Shown here: positions 26,141 through 38,032 of the stretch, in pieces | How positions within the stretch are numbered: position 1 is the first letter of the stretch | How the letters are laid out: each line of letters begins with the position of its first letter | From: Enoplolaimus lenunculus | Lineage: Eukaryota; Nematoda; Enoplea; Enoplida; Thoracostomopsidae | DNA: 64,000 nt | Direction: 5' to 3' | Assembly (NCBI GenBank): GCA_030248215.1 | Contig: JASANG010001904.1 | Coordinates: 95,903 to 159,902, forward strand | Made by a program: the position numbers and the translations under genes | The notes under the pieces: generated by a model | Told to the model about the DNA's origin: nothing | Seen by the model: the letters and a program-made list of their open reading frames with translations, nothing else | Database searches by the model: none

Positions 26141-26342
26141 GGCCAATGTAAAGAACAGGGGCGGAACAGTATTATAAGCATATTCCTAAGCCTAAGCCTA
26201 AGCCTAAAGTGTAAGAATGAGCATATTCCGAAGTCTAAGCCAAAGCCTAAGCCTAAGCCAAGCAAAAAAGTTAGTCTAAAGCTTAAGCTTACTCTATTGC
26301 AGTCCCACTGAAAAACGTTCCGTCCCTGAACTTTACATGGGC
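26141..26342. mobile_element. TTAGGC-bearing MITE, subfamily B
   Basis: Ends ggccaatgtaaagaacaggg and ccctgaactttacatgggc match subfamily B. Two CCTAAG runs lie inside, again after atattcc motifs. Flanks aattctgc and aattactgc look like an 8-bp duplication with one extra base. Confidence 0.8.
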
Positions 26343-27285
26343 AATTACTGCGAACATGCATAACAACAATCTGCAATTTACTACATGCCGTACGTGGTTA
26401 AATTTGTACACAAACGTAACATCTTGCCTATTTCGTTGAACAGATGCAAACAAACTAGAAAATAAAATACAGAATCGAATGAATATCGACAACCATAACT
26501 AAAACCGCGATGAAACTCACCAAACCAAATGTTCAGTGACAACCAGTAAACCAAAATATCTCCAATAGTTTTATGCTCGTAGACTAAAGGCTGGTCAGTC
26601 AAATTATGTACAGCCCGGTATACCTATATGCATGCATTATGTAAAAGAAAACACACAACGCAACCATGAGCATAGCCAGGATTTCATTTCAGACGGAATC
26701 ATTATGCAAGAAAATTTTTCTGACCTCTACGATGTATATTAATGTTATTGTAAACCCTTGTTAAAAGTACCTTATGTCTTGTCTCTGGAGAAAATTCGGG
26801 AAGGGGGAAAGATATAATCCCTATCCCTCTTTTTGTATACGTCCCAAAATGGAATTCGTGCATATATATGCTTATAGCAGACATGCTCGATGAAAATCGT
26901 AGCGTTGTTTGTGGACAAAACTAAACCAAGACTAGCCGAATATGACGACAGACACACGCCGTTGGTCGTAGAACTATGCAAAGCAGGAAATTGTTTGTCC
27001 GAGAACACAGACACCCAAAATAATATCAGTTGATTTGAGCGTTCAATATATAGACGCTGACCAAACGATAATGTGTTGAACGGAAACTTAACAGTTGCTG
27101 TGTTAAGCTGAATATAGTTTCACACCGGAGACGGATAGTCTGCGATTTCTAAATTTTGTTTTTTCTTGGGTACCTTTGGAGAAACTAAAAAATGACAAAT
27201 GAAACTTTCGCAGTCATGTATACATTTGACTTGCAACCATACTTTACCTTTAATATGTTTAAAATATAGATTCTGTGACGAAATA
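26343..27285. other. Intergenic, no gene seen
   Basis: Nothing recognisable; short open frames only. Confidence 0.45.
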
Positions 27286-27287
27286 TA

Positions 27288-27479
27288 CACTGCAAAAAAA
27301 TGGTGCGTCAAATTGACTCTCTCCGAAACAGGCGTTTACTGACTACACAAACTGAGCCAAAATTCGATTCCGCCAGAGTCAAAACGTATGAAACAGTGTG
27401 TCGAATTTTGCCTCAGTTTGTGTAGTCAGGAAAAGCCTATCTCGGAGAGAGTCAATTTGATTCACCACTGTTTGCAGTG
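27288..27479. mobile_element. Fold-back MITE, CACTGCAAAAAAATGG family, copy 1
   Basis: Almost wholly palindromic: about 80-bp arms beginning CACTGCAAAAAAATGGTG and running through tcaaattgactctctccga and gactacacaaactgag. TA flanks both ends (27286-27287, 27480-27481), as expected for a TA target duplication of the Tc1/mariner type. The centre carries GACTCTGGCGGA words. RNA or single-stranded DNA from it would form a long hairpin. Confidence 0.85.
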
Positions 27480-27481
27480 TA

Positions 27482-29389
27482 TAGATGCGGTTGTAGTACA
27501 ATACTCGAGACGCATTTTAAGATTTTGAGCCATGGCTTCAAGGCTCCAGCCAAGTTAGCCTTTACTTATAGTGCGCTATTGCCTTAACATTGTATATCAT
27601 TACGTTACAAGCTTAATAACGTGACTGGAAACTTTCGCATTAAAATAATGACGTGCAGTGATTACCATCCCATGTTCATACTTTTTATTGCAAATTCGGT
27701 AGAGACTTTCAAAGCACTGTATCTGTAGCAAAACATAAATATTGTAAGCCGGAAGCAGGATCTCGATAGACGGCACAGAGCCTCTGAGAACCAAAATGGA
27801 CCTTAGGGAATCATGCGACGGCCTCATTTGATTGTATAAGGCCTCGGTAATCAACTCTGTCGCCTCATCTTGCGTAGTCTTGACCCTTATGACGTGTGGG
27901 TATTTTCGCCTATTATGCGTGAAGTCAATTGCTGCAGCATTGAGTTACTCAAACATATAACTAAAAATAACTTAGAGAGATTTAGCCAGATGGCTAACGC
28001 GTCAAAAACAGGAACAAAAAAGTTTTCAATTTCAACAATTTTTAAATGAGCGCTGACACAGCTGAAAAGTTATATTGATTTTTTCGCTGAAAGCATTTTA
28101 CAGGAAGTTTCGCGGAATTTATATTTTGAAAATGAGGAACAAATTTGGTGTACACTAGGCTAGCATGTCTATTCAACTAGTTTGAACCAAAGCCGTGAAC
28201 AGTATGCACGATTAGAAATAGCAAGTTGGTATCGGCATATTAGCGAAAATCGCTACGATAGTTCGAACCGTTTAGAAGCGTTGGCCTCAACCCAATTCTT
28301 TGTTTAATTTTGCATATGTTTTAAGTAACATAATATAATCTATTAATGTGCAACACACATGGACTAAGAACAATTTTGCCTATTAAATAACATTGACGGA
28401 CATACGACGATATCTAAGAAATGCCCCAAAACAAGAATCGTACATTACTTCTTTTCAAACCTAAAATTTCGTATTAAGATATAGTACTACAACTGTGTTT
28501 GGCCTCTTTCTCGCTTCGCTCTGAAATTTATTTTCAGTATATTATAATGTTCCGTTCGCCACTGAATAAAACCTGTTATATCTCCATTTTACATGAAAAT
28601 TCATCTTGTGACTTAATAAGAAAAACATATATTTTGAATTTAAGGTATCGAATTTTTGCCTACGCAAAGTCTAAACAACACAAAATTTAGAGATCGTTGC
28701 AATCGAGTACCAGCGCACATTAACGACAGTCCAGTAACCTATGCTGCTGAACACAAAACTAGACAAAGTGTCTAAGTCTAGCCTTCTGTCGCAACGCGTA
28801 GGTTTCGCCATACTCGTCAGACTTTATACTAACGCCAACCAACAGAGACAAAATGGTGAAAACCATGGTGTGTTTCGTTTACTTGCAGAAAGAGAGACCC
28901 GTGGAAACTGACCACTAAAGTGACCACAGCACTATGGGCATATACAGCTTGAGCCATTCATAATAGCGAACGCAGACACACACAAAAATTTTAAATATCT
29001 AAAATACACACACAAAATATAGCGTCTACGGCAAACAACAATAGTCGCCAGTGGTCATTATATCTTGAGCTAACGCATAATTTAGAAACAGTGCTGCTAT
29101 ACTATTTGTGTGTTATCCAGAAAATTGTAGACAACGTCTGTTACTTTTATATTAATATGTAAATGCCTAAAGATTCTATACTGCGTATGCCCGTCGTAGC
29201 CAGTTTAAAAATGCTATATGAGCTGAATTCCCCGGTAGCGTTCTGGATACGGCCTCAAGGTATACATTTATACATTACACGTATATATTCAACAAATGCG
29301 TAGCTCTTTTAGCAAATAATAAGGCTTAAACGTGCGTAATTTTCTGAGATTAGCAGTGATAGCTCCAATGTACTCAAACTATGGCCGTT
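27482..29389. other. Intergenic, no gene seen
   Basis: Nothing recognisable. The minus-strand open frame at 27,600-27,854 has no family signature that I know. Confidence 0.4.
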
Positions 29390-29550
29390 GGCCCATAGCC
29401 AAGGGGTGACGAGGGTGGCTGAGCCGTCCATGCAAAAAATTTGGCACCCCCTAGAGTATTTTCTATCTTGCTTGTAAGTCATTGAAAACTTTTGAATGCA
29501 CCTCCTGAAGCATTTTTAGCCTCCCTAGAAAGGTGAACTTGCTACGGGCC
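29390..29550. mobile_element. MITE of the GGGCCCGTAGCCAG family, copy 2
   Basis: Left end ggcccatagccaaggggtg and right end gctacgggcc; interior homologous to 18026-18224 (cttgcttgtaagtcat, caccccctag). Ends are imperfect, so an old copy. Confidence 0.55.
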
Positions 29551-30738
29551 TGGTATGGCAGACTTTTGAGATAATTCGTTTTAACCAAAATTTAAGTGCA
29601 CATCTCATAATTTAACTTTCTACTGATAGTTGCTACTCGCTTTTGAGAATATGGCTCAAGAGAAAACTTTAAAGTAAACGTGGACGCTATAGGTTGTAGA
29701 TGTAGTTGCAAAATTTTTTTTCACGTTGAATCATAATAGTTTATGTTGTACTCTTGTAAAATGACTCGTTGTAACTGAGTTAGCATCTGTTTGCAATTTA
29801 ACGCGTGAACACCATAGGTTTGGTTTTATATCCTTCGTCAATATATGTGCAATTTATTTCGCGCACAATTATTTATACTCAAGCCTATATAGTTTCACTT
29901 TTGTCCGGTTGCCTAACTCTAACTAAAGTTATGTCCTTTATTTATATAGCAAAGCCAAGCCACAGTGCAACTAAGCCACCGGCTTTTATGCGAGTAATGT
30001 TTCGCATGGAATTTGCCGGGCTGTCAAAATATAAATAGTTGTGTTGAAACTATTGCTTCCTACTATAGAGAAATATTTTAGACACACAGAAAGAGAAAGC
30101 ACCCGTGGCTAGACGCCTAGACATTTTCTGTGTCGAAGCTATTCGGTTTAGTGACAACTGGCACGTACATCTACGGGTCGCAACGGAATATAGTTGTGGA
30201 AACAGAAAGGAAACCCGACAACAAAATATTGATTGCGCCCAAACCAGACTGTCCCGACATTTGCGTGTTTATTTGAATAATAGAACACGAATTCGTTGGC
30301 ACACAAAACTAGGCTTATTTTCCCTTTTAGACAGCGTAGAATTGTAGATAATAAATGCCGAAAATGGAACACAGGCTTTGACGACTGACGGACTGAAAGA
30401 GCGAGGTCATATAAGCTCTAAGGCTCAGCTGAACAAGAATCAGATTCAATATTTTGTATTAAGATTTAGTTCTAAAATTACATTTGATTTTTCGCTAGCT
30501 TTGCTTGTGAGGACTTTCTATATATCGCGTCCCCGTTATCTGGCTAAGGTATGGTATCGACAAAACAAGACGGCGTGATCTGAGTCACCGTAGACTGGCT
30601 AGCGAAAATTTAGACCGAAAGCTGAGTGGACCTCACCTAAATATGTTTGAACGCTAAAATTAAAATTTAAAATCATGATTCAGATTTTCTGAATAAGTGC
30701 AACTTTGTAGAAATATCAGTATGCTAAACTCATTGCAA

Positions 30739-30829
30739 AATATATATGCATATATAGGTATATATACATATATATGTATATATTATATATACATATATAT
30801 TCATATATATATACATATATTATTTTAAT
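30739..30829. repeat. AT microsatellite
   Basis: Tandem (TA)n with regular tatgtata/tacatata interruptions, itself palindromic. Confidence 0.9.
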
Positions 30830-30845
30830 TTTCTTCTATCTGAGG

Positions 30846-31026
30846 CCCATATTCTCAAATGCATCTATCACCTAACACCAGTTAGTAATAAGTTTTCAAA
30901 CTAACGAACTGCTGCAATCGTAAATTTCAAAATTTGCGCAGAGATAGAGTAAATCGAATGCAAAAAATGTGCTGAACGTCAAACCTCACCATTCCAATAA
31001 GTGCTCCACACATTTGAGAATACGGG
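30846..31026. mobile_element. MITE, GCCCATATTCTCAAATG family, copy 1
   Basis: Terminal inverted repeats gcccatattctcaaatg and catttgagaatacgggc, 17 bp with one mismatch. Just inside is accagttagtaataagtt, which the second family member at 43054-43270 also has (atcagttagtgataggtt). Target duplication unclear. Confidence 0.75.
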
Positions 31027-32574
31027 CTTTGTTCACCAGCAACGCGTTCTGCTCAGTGTAAAAATGCAAAATTGAATCTCAAAGCCAAATATATTTTGAT
31101 AACACAGAAGATATAGGCTAAATTATTATTGTTATTATTTCCTCTTTATTTTGTTAAAATGTTAGAGAAGGATAACCCGATAGCCAAGCTTAAATACTCC
31201 ATTCGGAAATTTAAAGACAACACAGCGTAAGTAATTTTGCAAATTAATGCCTCTTGTCACGTTGATCTATAACATTACTCTTGGAAACTGGAAAAATATT
31301 TACAAAAACTTTACGCTTATCTCGAAAAAAGAGGCTATCATAGAAAACGGCCGAAGAACTACTACAGAAATATCTGTAGATAAGATTTTATGGCTGATTC
31401 TAAAAGTTTATTCAATCTAAAGCCTTGCTTGCTAATTTATCTCGGTAAACATGATTGATTATCAAACCTGGTTTCATGCTCGCATTTGCCTGCTACCCTA
31501 CTGGTACCGACCCATGCGGTCACCCTAGTAACCTTTGCCAAAAAAACCTACAAATATCTTTCGACCCCACACAAAGCCAAGCACAACAGTCAAGTCACTA
31601 AAAACGAAAAAAACACAACGTTGACTTTTCTCGACTAATTGCATTGCCTGAGCAATTAACTGGGTAATATGTGCAACTGACAGCATCGGTTCGCAGTAAA
31701 ACATTACTTTACACGGCCGAGGGTCGTGCGCGTACTAGTCTACGGAATCAGGTTCTTGCGTTAAACGATTAAAATATCTAAAGCATTGTGGCTGTCTCCA
31801 GAAATATTTAAAGCTCGTCTAAACCTTAATGATATATTTACTAAATCTGCCACTATATATACTCATATGCGTGTTGTCCGCCACAAAAGAGATAACAATT
31901 AAAATTTTAGCAAAATTTCGTCACCCTGCCCCTGCACAGTTCTAAGATGCAAGGCGTCGTGAAAAATATGTTGCGCACCCTGCTGTCGGAAATTCGACTG
32001 AGCAAGTTAGCCACAACTCACATTCATTGCCTGTCTTGTAAGCTGTGAGCATGGTTCACTACCAGGTTCTTGTGCCCTCACCAGTTGAAACGGAAACGGA
32101 CATAGATTTTTGCTGGAAACCAATGTCCGATTTACACCGTTATGCGTGCCTATTGTTTGGTATGGACAACAAACTATGTTATTTTTACTAGTTTGAGAGA
32201 TATGTACACTTACTCGTTATATTATTGAAATGAAACTTACGGCATATTCGATTGCATGCGAGACTGCGAAACAAGGTTAAGGCCGTTATTTCAACTATCA
32301 AAATTGCGCAATAGCGTTGTTTCAGCATTGTTGATGACCACATCTTGTCTTTGGCAAAACATATCCATTTATCTTCTCGACTTTCTTGAATATGTGAATT
32401 TTGAAATCGCTTGGTAGCCGCCCATGATGCAATCAAGACGTTCTTGAATGAATTTAATTTATTACTAGTGTTAATTATATTCATTGGATTTTTTCCTGAA
32501 ATAGCAGATGTAACCGTTACTTTAGTAGATGCACTAACACGTTGAAGTGATTACTATAATTGCTGTCTGTGTAA
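31027..32574. other. Intergenic, no gene seen
   Basis: No supported gene or element. Confidence 0.45.
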
Positions 32575-32582
32575 AATAACGC

Positions 32583-32726
32583 GGCCATTGTTACTTTAAG
32601 GGGCGTCCAGGTTTCTGGCGGGTCCATAAAAGAGTAGGTTTATACTCTATATTACATTTTTTGCTTAGGCTTAGGCTTAGGAACACGCTTAATCTACTTT
32701 TACGCCCCTATAAAGTAACATTGGCC
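32583..32726. mobile_element. TTAGGC-bearing MITE, subfamily A, intact copy
   Basis: Ends ggccattgttactttaaggg and taaagtaacattggcc are inverted repeats, flanked by perfect 8-bp target-site duplications aataacgc (32575-32582, 32727-32734). The interior has a short TTAGGC run ending ttaggaacacgcttaa. Only 144 bp long. The 8-bp duplication indicates hAT-type mobilisation. Confidence 0.9.
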
Positions 32727-33736
32727 AATAACGCAGTCACAATTCAGGTTAATGCGCGAATATTGCAATTTCTGAAATTAATATAACAGTTAAATGTTAT
32801 ACCTTTACTCAAAAAATATAGCAAAAAAATTTAAAAATGTGGTCTGAAACTTTTCGAATGGTGCACATAAAATTCTACTGGAGAGGAAATTGAAAATAAG
32901 TTAACAGTGCATGTGAAAAATATTTTAAACAGAAAAACTAAACAGTAAAGTAGGATCGCATTTTTGCTAGAAAAACCTCCGTCAAACCTGAAAGCAACTT
33001 TTTTGCTAGAATTTACAAGGTCAGTCAAAAAGAGGCAGTGATCATTGATGAGCATTGCATTAATAAGTACTGCGCCTGAAACGCATGAATGTTTTTAAGA
33101 AGTGTTTTTGAACGTAGCGAGTTGTAAAAGGCGCCAATATGTTGAGTTGTGGACAACTGAGAATTCTTTCCAAACATACAAGCGTAAAATTAAGCAAGAA
33201 AGATTAATATTGGCTTTAAAACTGTTCGACATTTGCCCGTTTCAAAGTATTTTTAGGTACGCTTAATTAAACGCAAACACACATATATTTTCATCGAAAT
33301 GCTATATAACCAATCCTCAAACAGCATTTTATTCTTTTTACCACTAATACCACAAGCAAACCCATGTGAGGAAAGCACTCTAAAACATAAAATAATTACT
33401 TAGCTAGCTCGCTTTGAGGGTGATCTAAAGCCTTGTTAAACATGCTGCCGTTCAAAAACCATGATATTAAAAAAACCGTTAGCCATTTATGTGCGACTGA
33501 ACTAAGGCAACAATACTCAAAAACGACAGTTATTAAGATACGTTGGTGTATGATCGTTTTTTCGTTCAAAATTAATGTGACGTACGTTACGCGTGTACCT
33601 GCGTAAAATCTGTAGTCGCTGAGGTGGGTATTGCAGCATGTCAATCTGGCAAAGAAGAACACCTTATTGTCCAATGAAGAGATTATAGAAATAGGATTGC
33701 ACGGGGTCGCTGCTCCAATCAGAATTGATTTCTCTT

Positions 33737-34004
33737 AACCCTTTCTCACATGAATATTTTCAATTTCATATGAGATGGATTTTCAAGGTAAGATTCGAAC
33801 CCCAGTCTCACGGGTGGGAGGCGTTTACGATGACCACTGAGCTATAAAAGCTTGACGCTCGAGCCCGACTAGGCTGTCACGTCTTGTGGAGATTTTGCAC
33901 TGCGCATATATGTTATAGATGTTAAACACTGCTCACAGTGTGTGTATTGCTTGTACATTATTGTATTAAGTTGCTAATAGTATACTCTATGAGTGAAAGG
34001 GTTA
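33737..34004. mobile_element. Possible element with taaccctttc ends enclosing a tRNA-like sequence
   Basis: Left taaccctttctcac and right gagtgaaagggtta face each other as an inverted pair, 11-12 bases matching. The tRNA-like stretch lies between them. Could be a SINE-derived or MITE-like unit; no second copy is seen in the window to confirm its limits. Confidence 0.35.
33783..33855 (-). pseudogene. tRNA-like sequence (Gly-CCC-like), probably a SINE head or tRNA pseudogene
   Basis: On the minus strand an A-box-like TAGCTCAGTGG is followed by CGCCTCCCACC, as in the anticodon arm of tRNA-Gly(CCC), and by a B-box GGGGTTCGAATCTTACC. The internal promoter elements are well preserved, but the acceptor and anticodon stems pair poorly, so a working tRNA is unlikely. 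Confidence 0.5.
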
Positions 34005-36170
34005 TGTAAGCACAATACCTCATTGAACCACCCGTTAAAGATTTGCCAATTTTATTCAAGAAACGATGAGACTTATCCGCATCTAATTTAACCAATCAGA
34101 ACTCGATGGTACGCAGTGCTTGTTTCGTCTAGAGTTAATTTACAAGTATGTATATTTAACCTACCTGGAATATGTTTGTGGCATTCCCACGTAATGATGC
34201 TAGCTTTTGATTCCGTTACAATTTACTTTTGTCTAAAATGCTCTTAACTATAATTGCAATAATACCTGAAGCCAATTTTGCAATTTTTCATTGTTTAGCA
34301 ACAATATTTCTATCAATAGTGATCATTAGATTTTTGGCCACGCCAAAGTAAACTCAAAACAAAACTGGGTCAAATCACAATATAGATCTCGACAGACTAT
34401 AACTTGATTGGAATGCCAAAAATTACAAACTTTTACAATAAACAGTTTTTGTTTCAATAATTAATTTACCAATATCCTTTTTTTCCATTGTTAATTCTCA
34501 ATTTTGGTTTCAAGGTTATGCGGCTTAATTGGCCACACAAATGCAAACAGGTGACATGAACAATAAAAGCTACATGTGATTGGGTATAACTGGCAAATAA
34601 CAAAATTACTGTAAAACGGTAATGTTATAGTTAATTTTTGTTCAACCTAAAATCTATTGTAGGCTTACATTCATTACCAAACAGAGACTATTTACAAAAT
34701 ACTCGATGAAGTTTGGCAATGATTTCGATAAGGTTCTGCTTTTAGAAACAGGAAACTTGTTTTCAGGGATGGTCGTAATAACACTCTATGTACTATTTTG
34801 GGGATTAACACTCTTATCAATTGTAATCCATAGCGCTAAATACGAACATTGAGCACCGAGCTTACCTTACTGCAAATCATGGACACCATTGAATAGATTT
34901 AAGCAAGTGAGACCAGTGAAGCAATTTATAATAAGTTGCTGCCTTTACAATATTTTTGTTTCTAAACACATTTTATACTATCTATACCTACCTGTACAAA
35001 AATTGCTGAAAGCACCTTGTGGGATGCAAATGCACAACACTTACATACCTGCCGGAATCTAAGCTGTGAACCAACTTCGATTTAGGCACGAGTTTATTTT
35101 AGAAGCGTGCTCAAAATGCAAAACTAATTTATCAATTAAAAGTGAGAACGTATTTTAGAAAATGTTTCTTATTTTGGTTTAATCTATAGAATCGTTAAAA
35201 CTAATTAGGTTTAAAGCAATCACCTGAACCAGCAAACACGTGTTTTTAATTTGAAAAATCGTTTGCTGTAATAATGTAACCAAAATTTAAATTTTCGTCT
35301 CAAAAGAGTCACGCTAAAAACTCGTTTGCTCACAAACGATATCATGCCATGTTTACGTTTTACAAAATTATGCATTGCAACAAATCACACATTACGTAAA
35401 TTAGCGCTAACTGCAGTTGTCGCCTTGTATTTGCGGTAGGACACCAAGATAATTTAGATGGTCAATATTTAAATTACACTTGTATTATTATATACATAAT
35501 TGTTAATTTTTACAAACTTACTAATAAAACCCGTGTTTAAAATCAGCAATAACGCGTAACCATTAATATGTTTACTCTGATTTTAGCATACCTACACGCA
35601 GGTTAATACCATACGCCTAGACAATATATTGAACACATATTGGCTCAAAAGTGTAGGCAAATTGTCCCAAAATAAAACATAAAATTTTGTAAAAACGTTA
35701 GCAAACGTGGAAAAACAAAAATCGTAGAAATGTAAATATATCCGCGGCCGCTATTCACTAAAAATACCTGAAAATAGCAACGTTTTTATGTCAAAACCAT
35801 GACCGTTTTCAACATTCTCGTTGCAAATTTGCGAAGCGTTGTCGCTAATTTGATTTTTGACATTTTTACAATCGTTTTTTTGGATATGGCTTGAAAAACA
35901 ACTATATGTACATATGAGTTGTTTTTTTGTGTAAAAATATTGAATTCGCCCAACAATCATCTACTGTTTTCGAGCTACTTTTTACCGTTTTTGTGCAAAA
36001 AGTATTCAGGGGTAAAACGCATCCTGTCTATGTCAGTTAAAAAAACGCAGTACGTTTTGCGGGAAGAAACTAGTCAGTCAAAAAAACTCGCATTAAAAAA
36101 TGGCAAATTTTTGTACAAAAACATAGTAAGCAAAGTAAATGCGAAATAATATTGCTGGATCTTATTAACA

Positions 36171-36599
36171 GTGGCCCTATGCTTATCGAACGGTGCCGTC
36201 CGTGCTGTACGTCTCAGTTCGTTCCGTACGTCGCCGTCCGTGCCGCACGCCGCCGTCCGTAAGCGTACGTCATATCGCGGGGACCCGGGTGGTGACGTGC
36301 GGCGACGGACAGCGCTTGAAGACATTATACCACTTAAAACGTATAGCGCCGCCGCAACACTCAATTGTTGATTTTGAAACTAACGTCAAGCGTAGATGCG
36401 CAAAATAAATAAATATACATCTTATCAGGAAATTTACCGCGCACTCTAAATTTTGCCTGCAAAGTAAAAATGGAAATTAGTTCTTTTTCAACAGACACGT
36501 TCAAAAATGCATGTAAAATAGGAATTAGGCTATACTGGATAAAAAACAAAGCAAAACATTATCACAAACTAAAACTATCTAGCATCAACATAGGGCCAC
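36171..36599. mobile_element. CpG-rich element with GTGGCCCTATG ends
   Basis: Perfect 11-bp inverted ends gtggccctatg / catagggccac, 429 bp apart. The left half (36,190-36,320) is strikingly CpG-rich, with repeated ccgtccgt and gtacgtc words, against an AT-rich background. No convincing target duplication. Confidence 0.5.
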
Positions 36600-37716
36600 C
36601 GAATTACCGACTAATTTGTCAAAGGAAAAATACCCACATATCCAAATAATTATCAGGTAACAACTGCCGGATATCCGTATACGAAAATTATCCAGTGCCC
36701 GTTACTATTGAGCAAGTATATACTTTACTTGGCTTTGAGTTGACGTTCGAAAACTGTTTTAGTTTGATTTCACTATTCTAGTGACAGGCGTGATTGACTG
36801 AATTATGTACAGTTACAAAAAATAATACTTATACAAATATGAATAAACCAAACGTTGTTTTTAATCGCAAAACGACGCAAAAATGAACAATGCGGTCAGA
36901 AAAATTACATTAAAAATATCATTTTTTGTATAATAATATTAATTTTTATCCCATAAAATTGGCGAGAGAGAGGCTATTGCGCGTGTATTTTGCGTTATTT
37001 TTACACACAAGGTCACAATATGCGACGGTAACCATGTTAATATTTAAGCCAAAATGTCACATAAAACTGATGTTAATATGTTAATTCTGTTTTTACACAT
37101 TTTTTACAACAGTGCGATACCTAGGACGTAACGCTAAGATTGTTTTATAGGTTGATAATACATATCCCATAATCCATATTTATCATTGAGCAGGAAACAC
37201 TGAGCGATTCGTTGAACTGTCTGTTTATTGTTGCTTGAAGCACGACTGCTTGCTATACATGTTGTGCCCTAAACAGCCATTTCTCCAGTTAGCAACTGGA
37301 ACCTGTCATACAGGGAATATTGTTCGAAGCGGTCTGGACAGCTACTGGAATGCAAACTAATTTTGATTGGTTATTCTTCAAACGACTTCGTTCGAGACAA
37401 CTAGTTTTAAATAACAAATATTTAGCTTCACCGTATTTGCAGACTGTATACTAAACCAACGATTTCGAAGAAACTTCGAACAATTTCAATTGGGGCGGGT
37501 AATTGTGGAAAATCCGGGGGTGGTTTTGGAGAAGTCCGGCTATGTATTGCGAGGAAATAGGCGAGTCGTTTACAATTGAATTTTAACAGGATGGAATAAA
37601 AGAAAAATCCGGAGTGAAGCTAATACCGTTTGTGCGTCCGTCAAAAATGCTACTACGACTTCAATGGCACCAACGGTGCTGATTAGCTGTTAAAATTTTC
37701 CGTTGCGAAATTTAGC
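36600..37716. other. Intergenic, no gene seen
   Basis: No supported gene or element. Confidence 0.45.
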
Positions 37717-38032
37717 TAATGTATAGAACAACGCCACAACAGTAGTATAAGCATATTCCTAAGCCTGAGCGCTGTTCGTCGTTTCCGAAACTACGTACAT
37801 TAAGCCAAAAAGGTATACTTATGCAATCATTCTAAACCTTGTTCGAAATTTTTCACAAACAGTTAAATTTTTTGAACAAATGCGATTTTATACGTGGTCT
37901 AAATTAAAATAAAATCTAAAAGTTCCGCCACCAAAAAATATCCTAGGACCGACAATGCTTAACGCTTAGGTTTAGGCGTAGGCACAGAAATAGGCTTTAT
38001 GCTACTGTTCCGGCCCTGACCTATGCACGGGC
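37717..38032. mobile_element. TTAGGC-bearing MITE, subfamily B, diverged copy
   Basis: Left end ctaatgtatagaacaacgcc and right end ggccctgacctatgcacggg match subfamily B. The left CCTAAG run is reduced to one unit after atattcctaag, and the right side has ttaggtttaggcgtaggc. The middle (37,770-37,960) is unlike other copies and may be an insertion. Confidence 0.6.

Larger units (their letters stand above)
32735..36170. other. Intergenic, no gene seen
   Basis: No protein gene supported. Contains the tRNA-like element described separately at 33,737-34,004. Confidence 0.45.

Noticed and set aside
27600-27854. 84-codon minus-strand frame without strong composition bias
   Set aside because: No known domain, no flanking splice or promoter signal; could be a fragment of an old element but cannot be supported.
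33783-33855. Functional tRNA-Gly gene
   Set aside because: Acceptor and anticodon stems pair poorly despite good internal promoter boxes.
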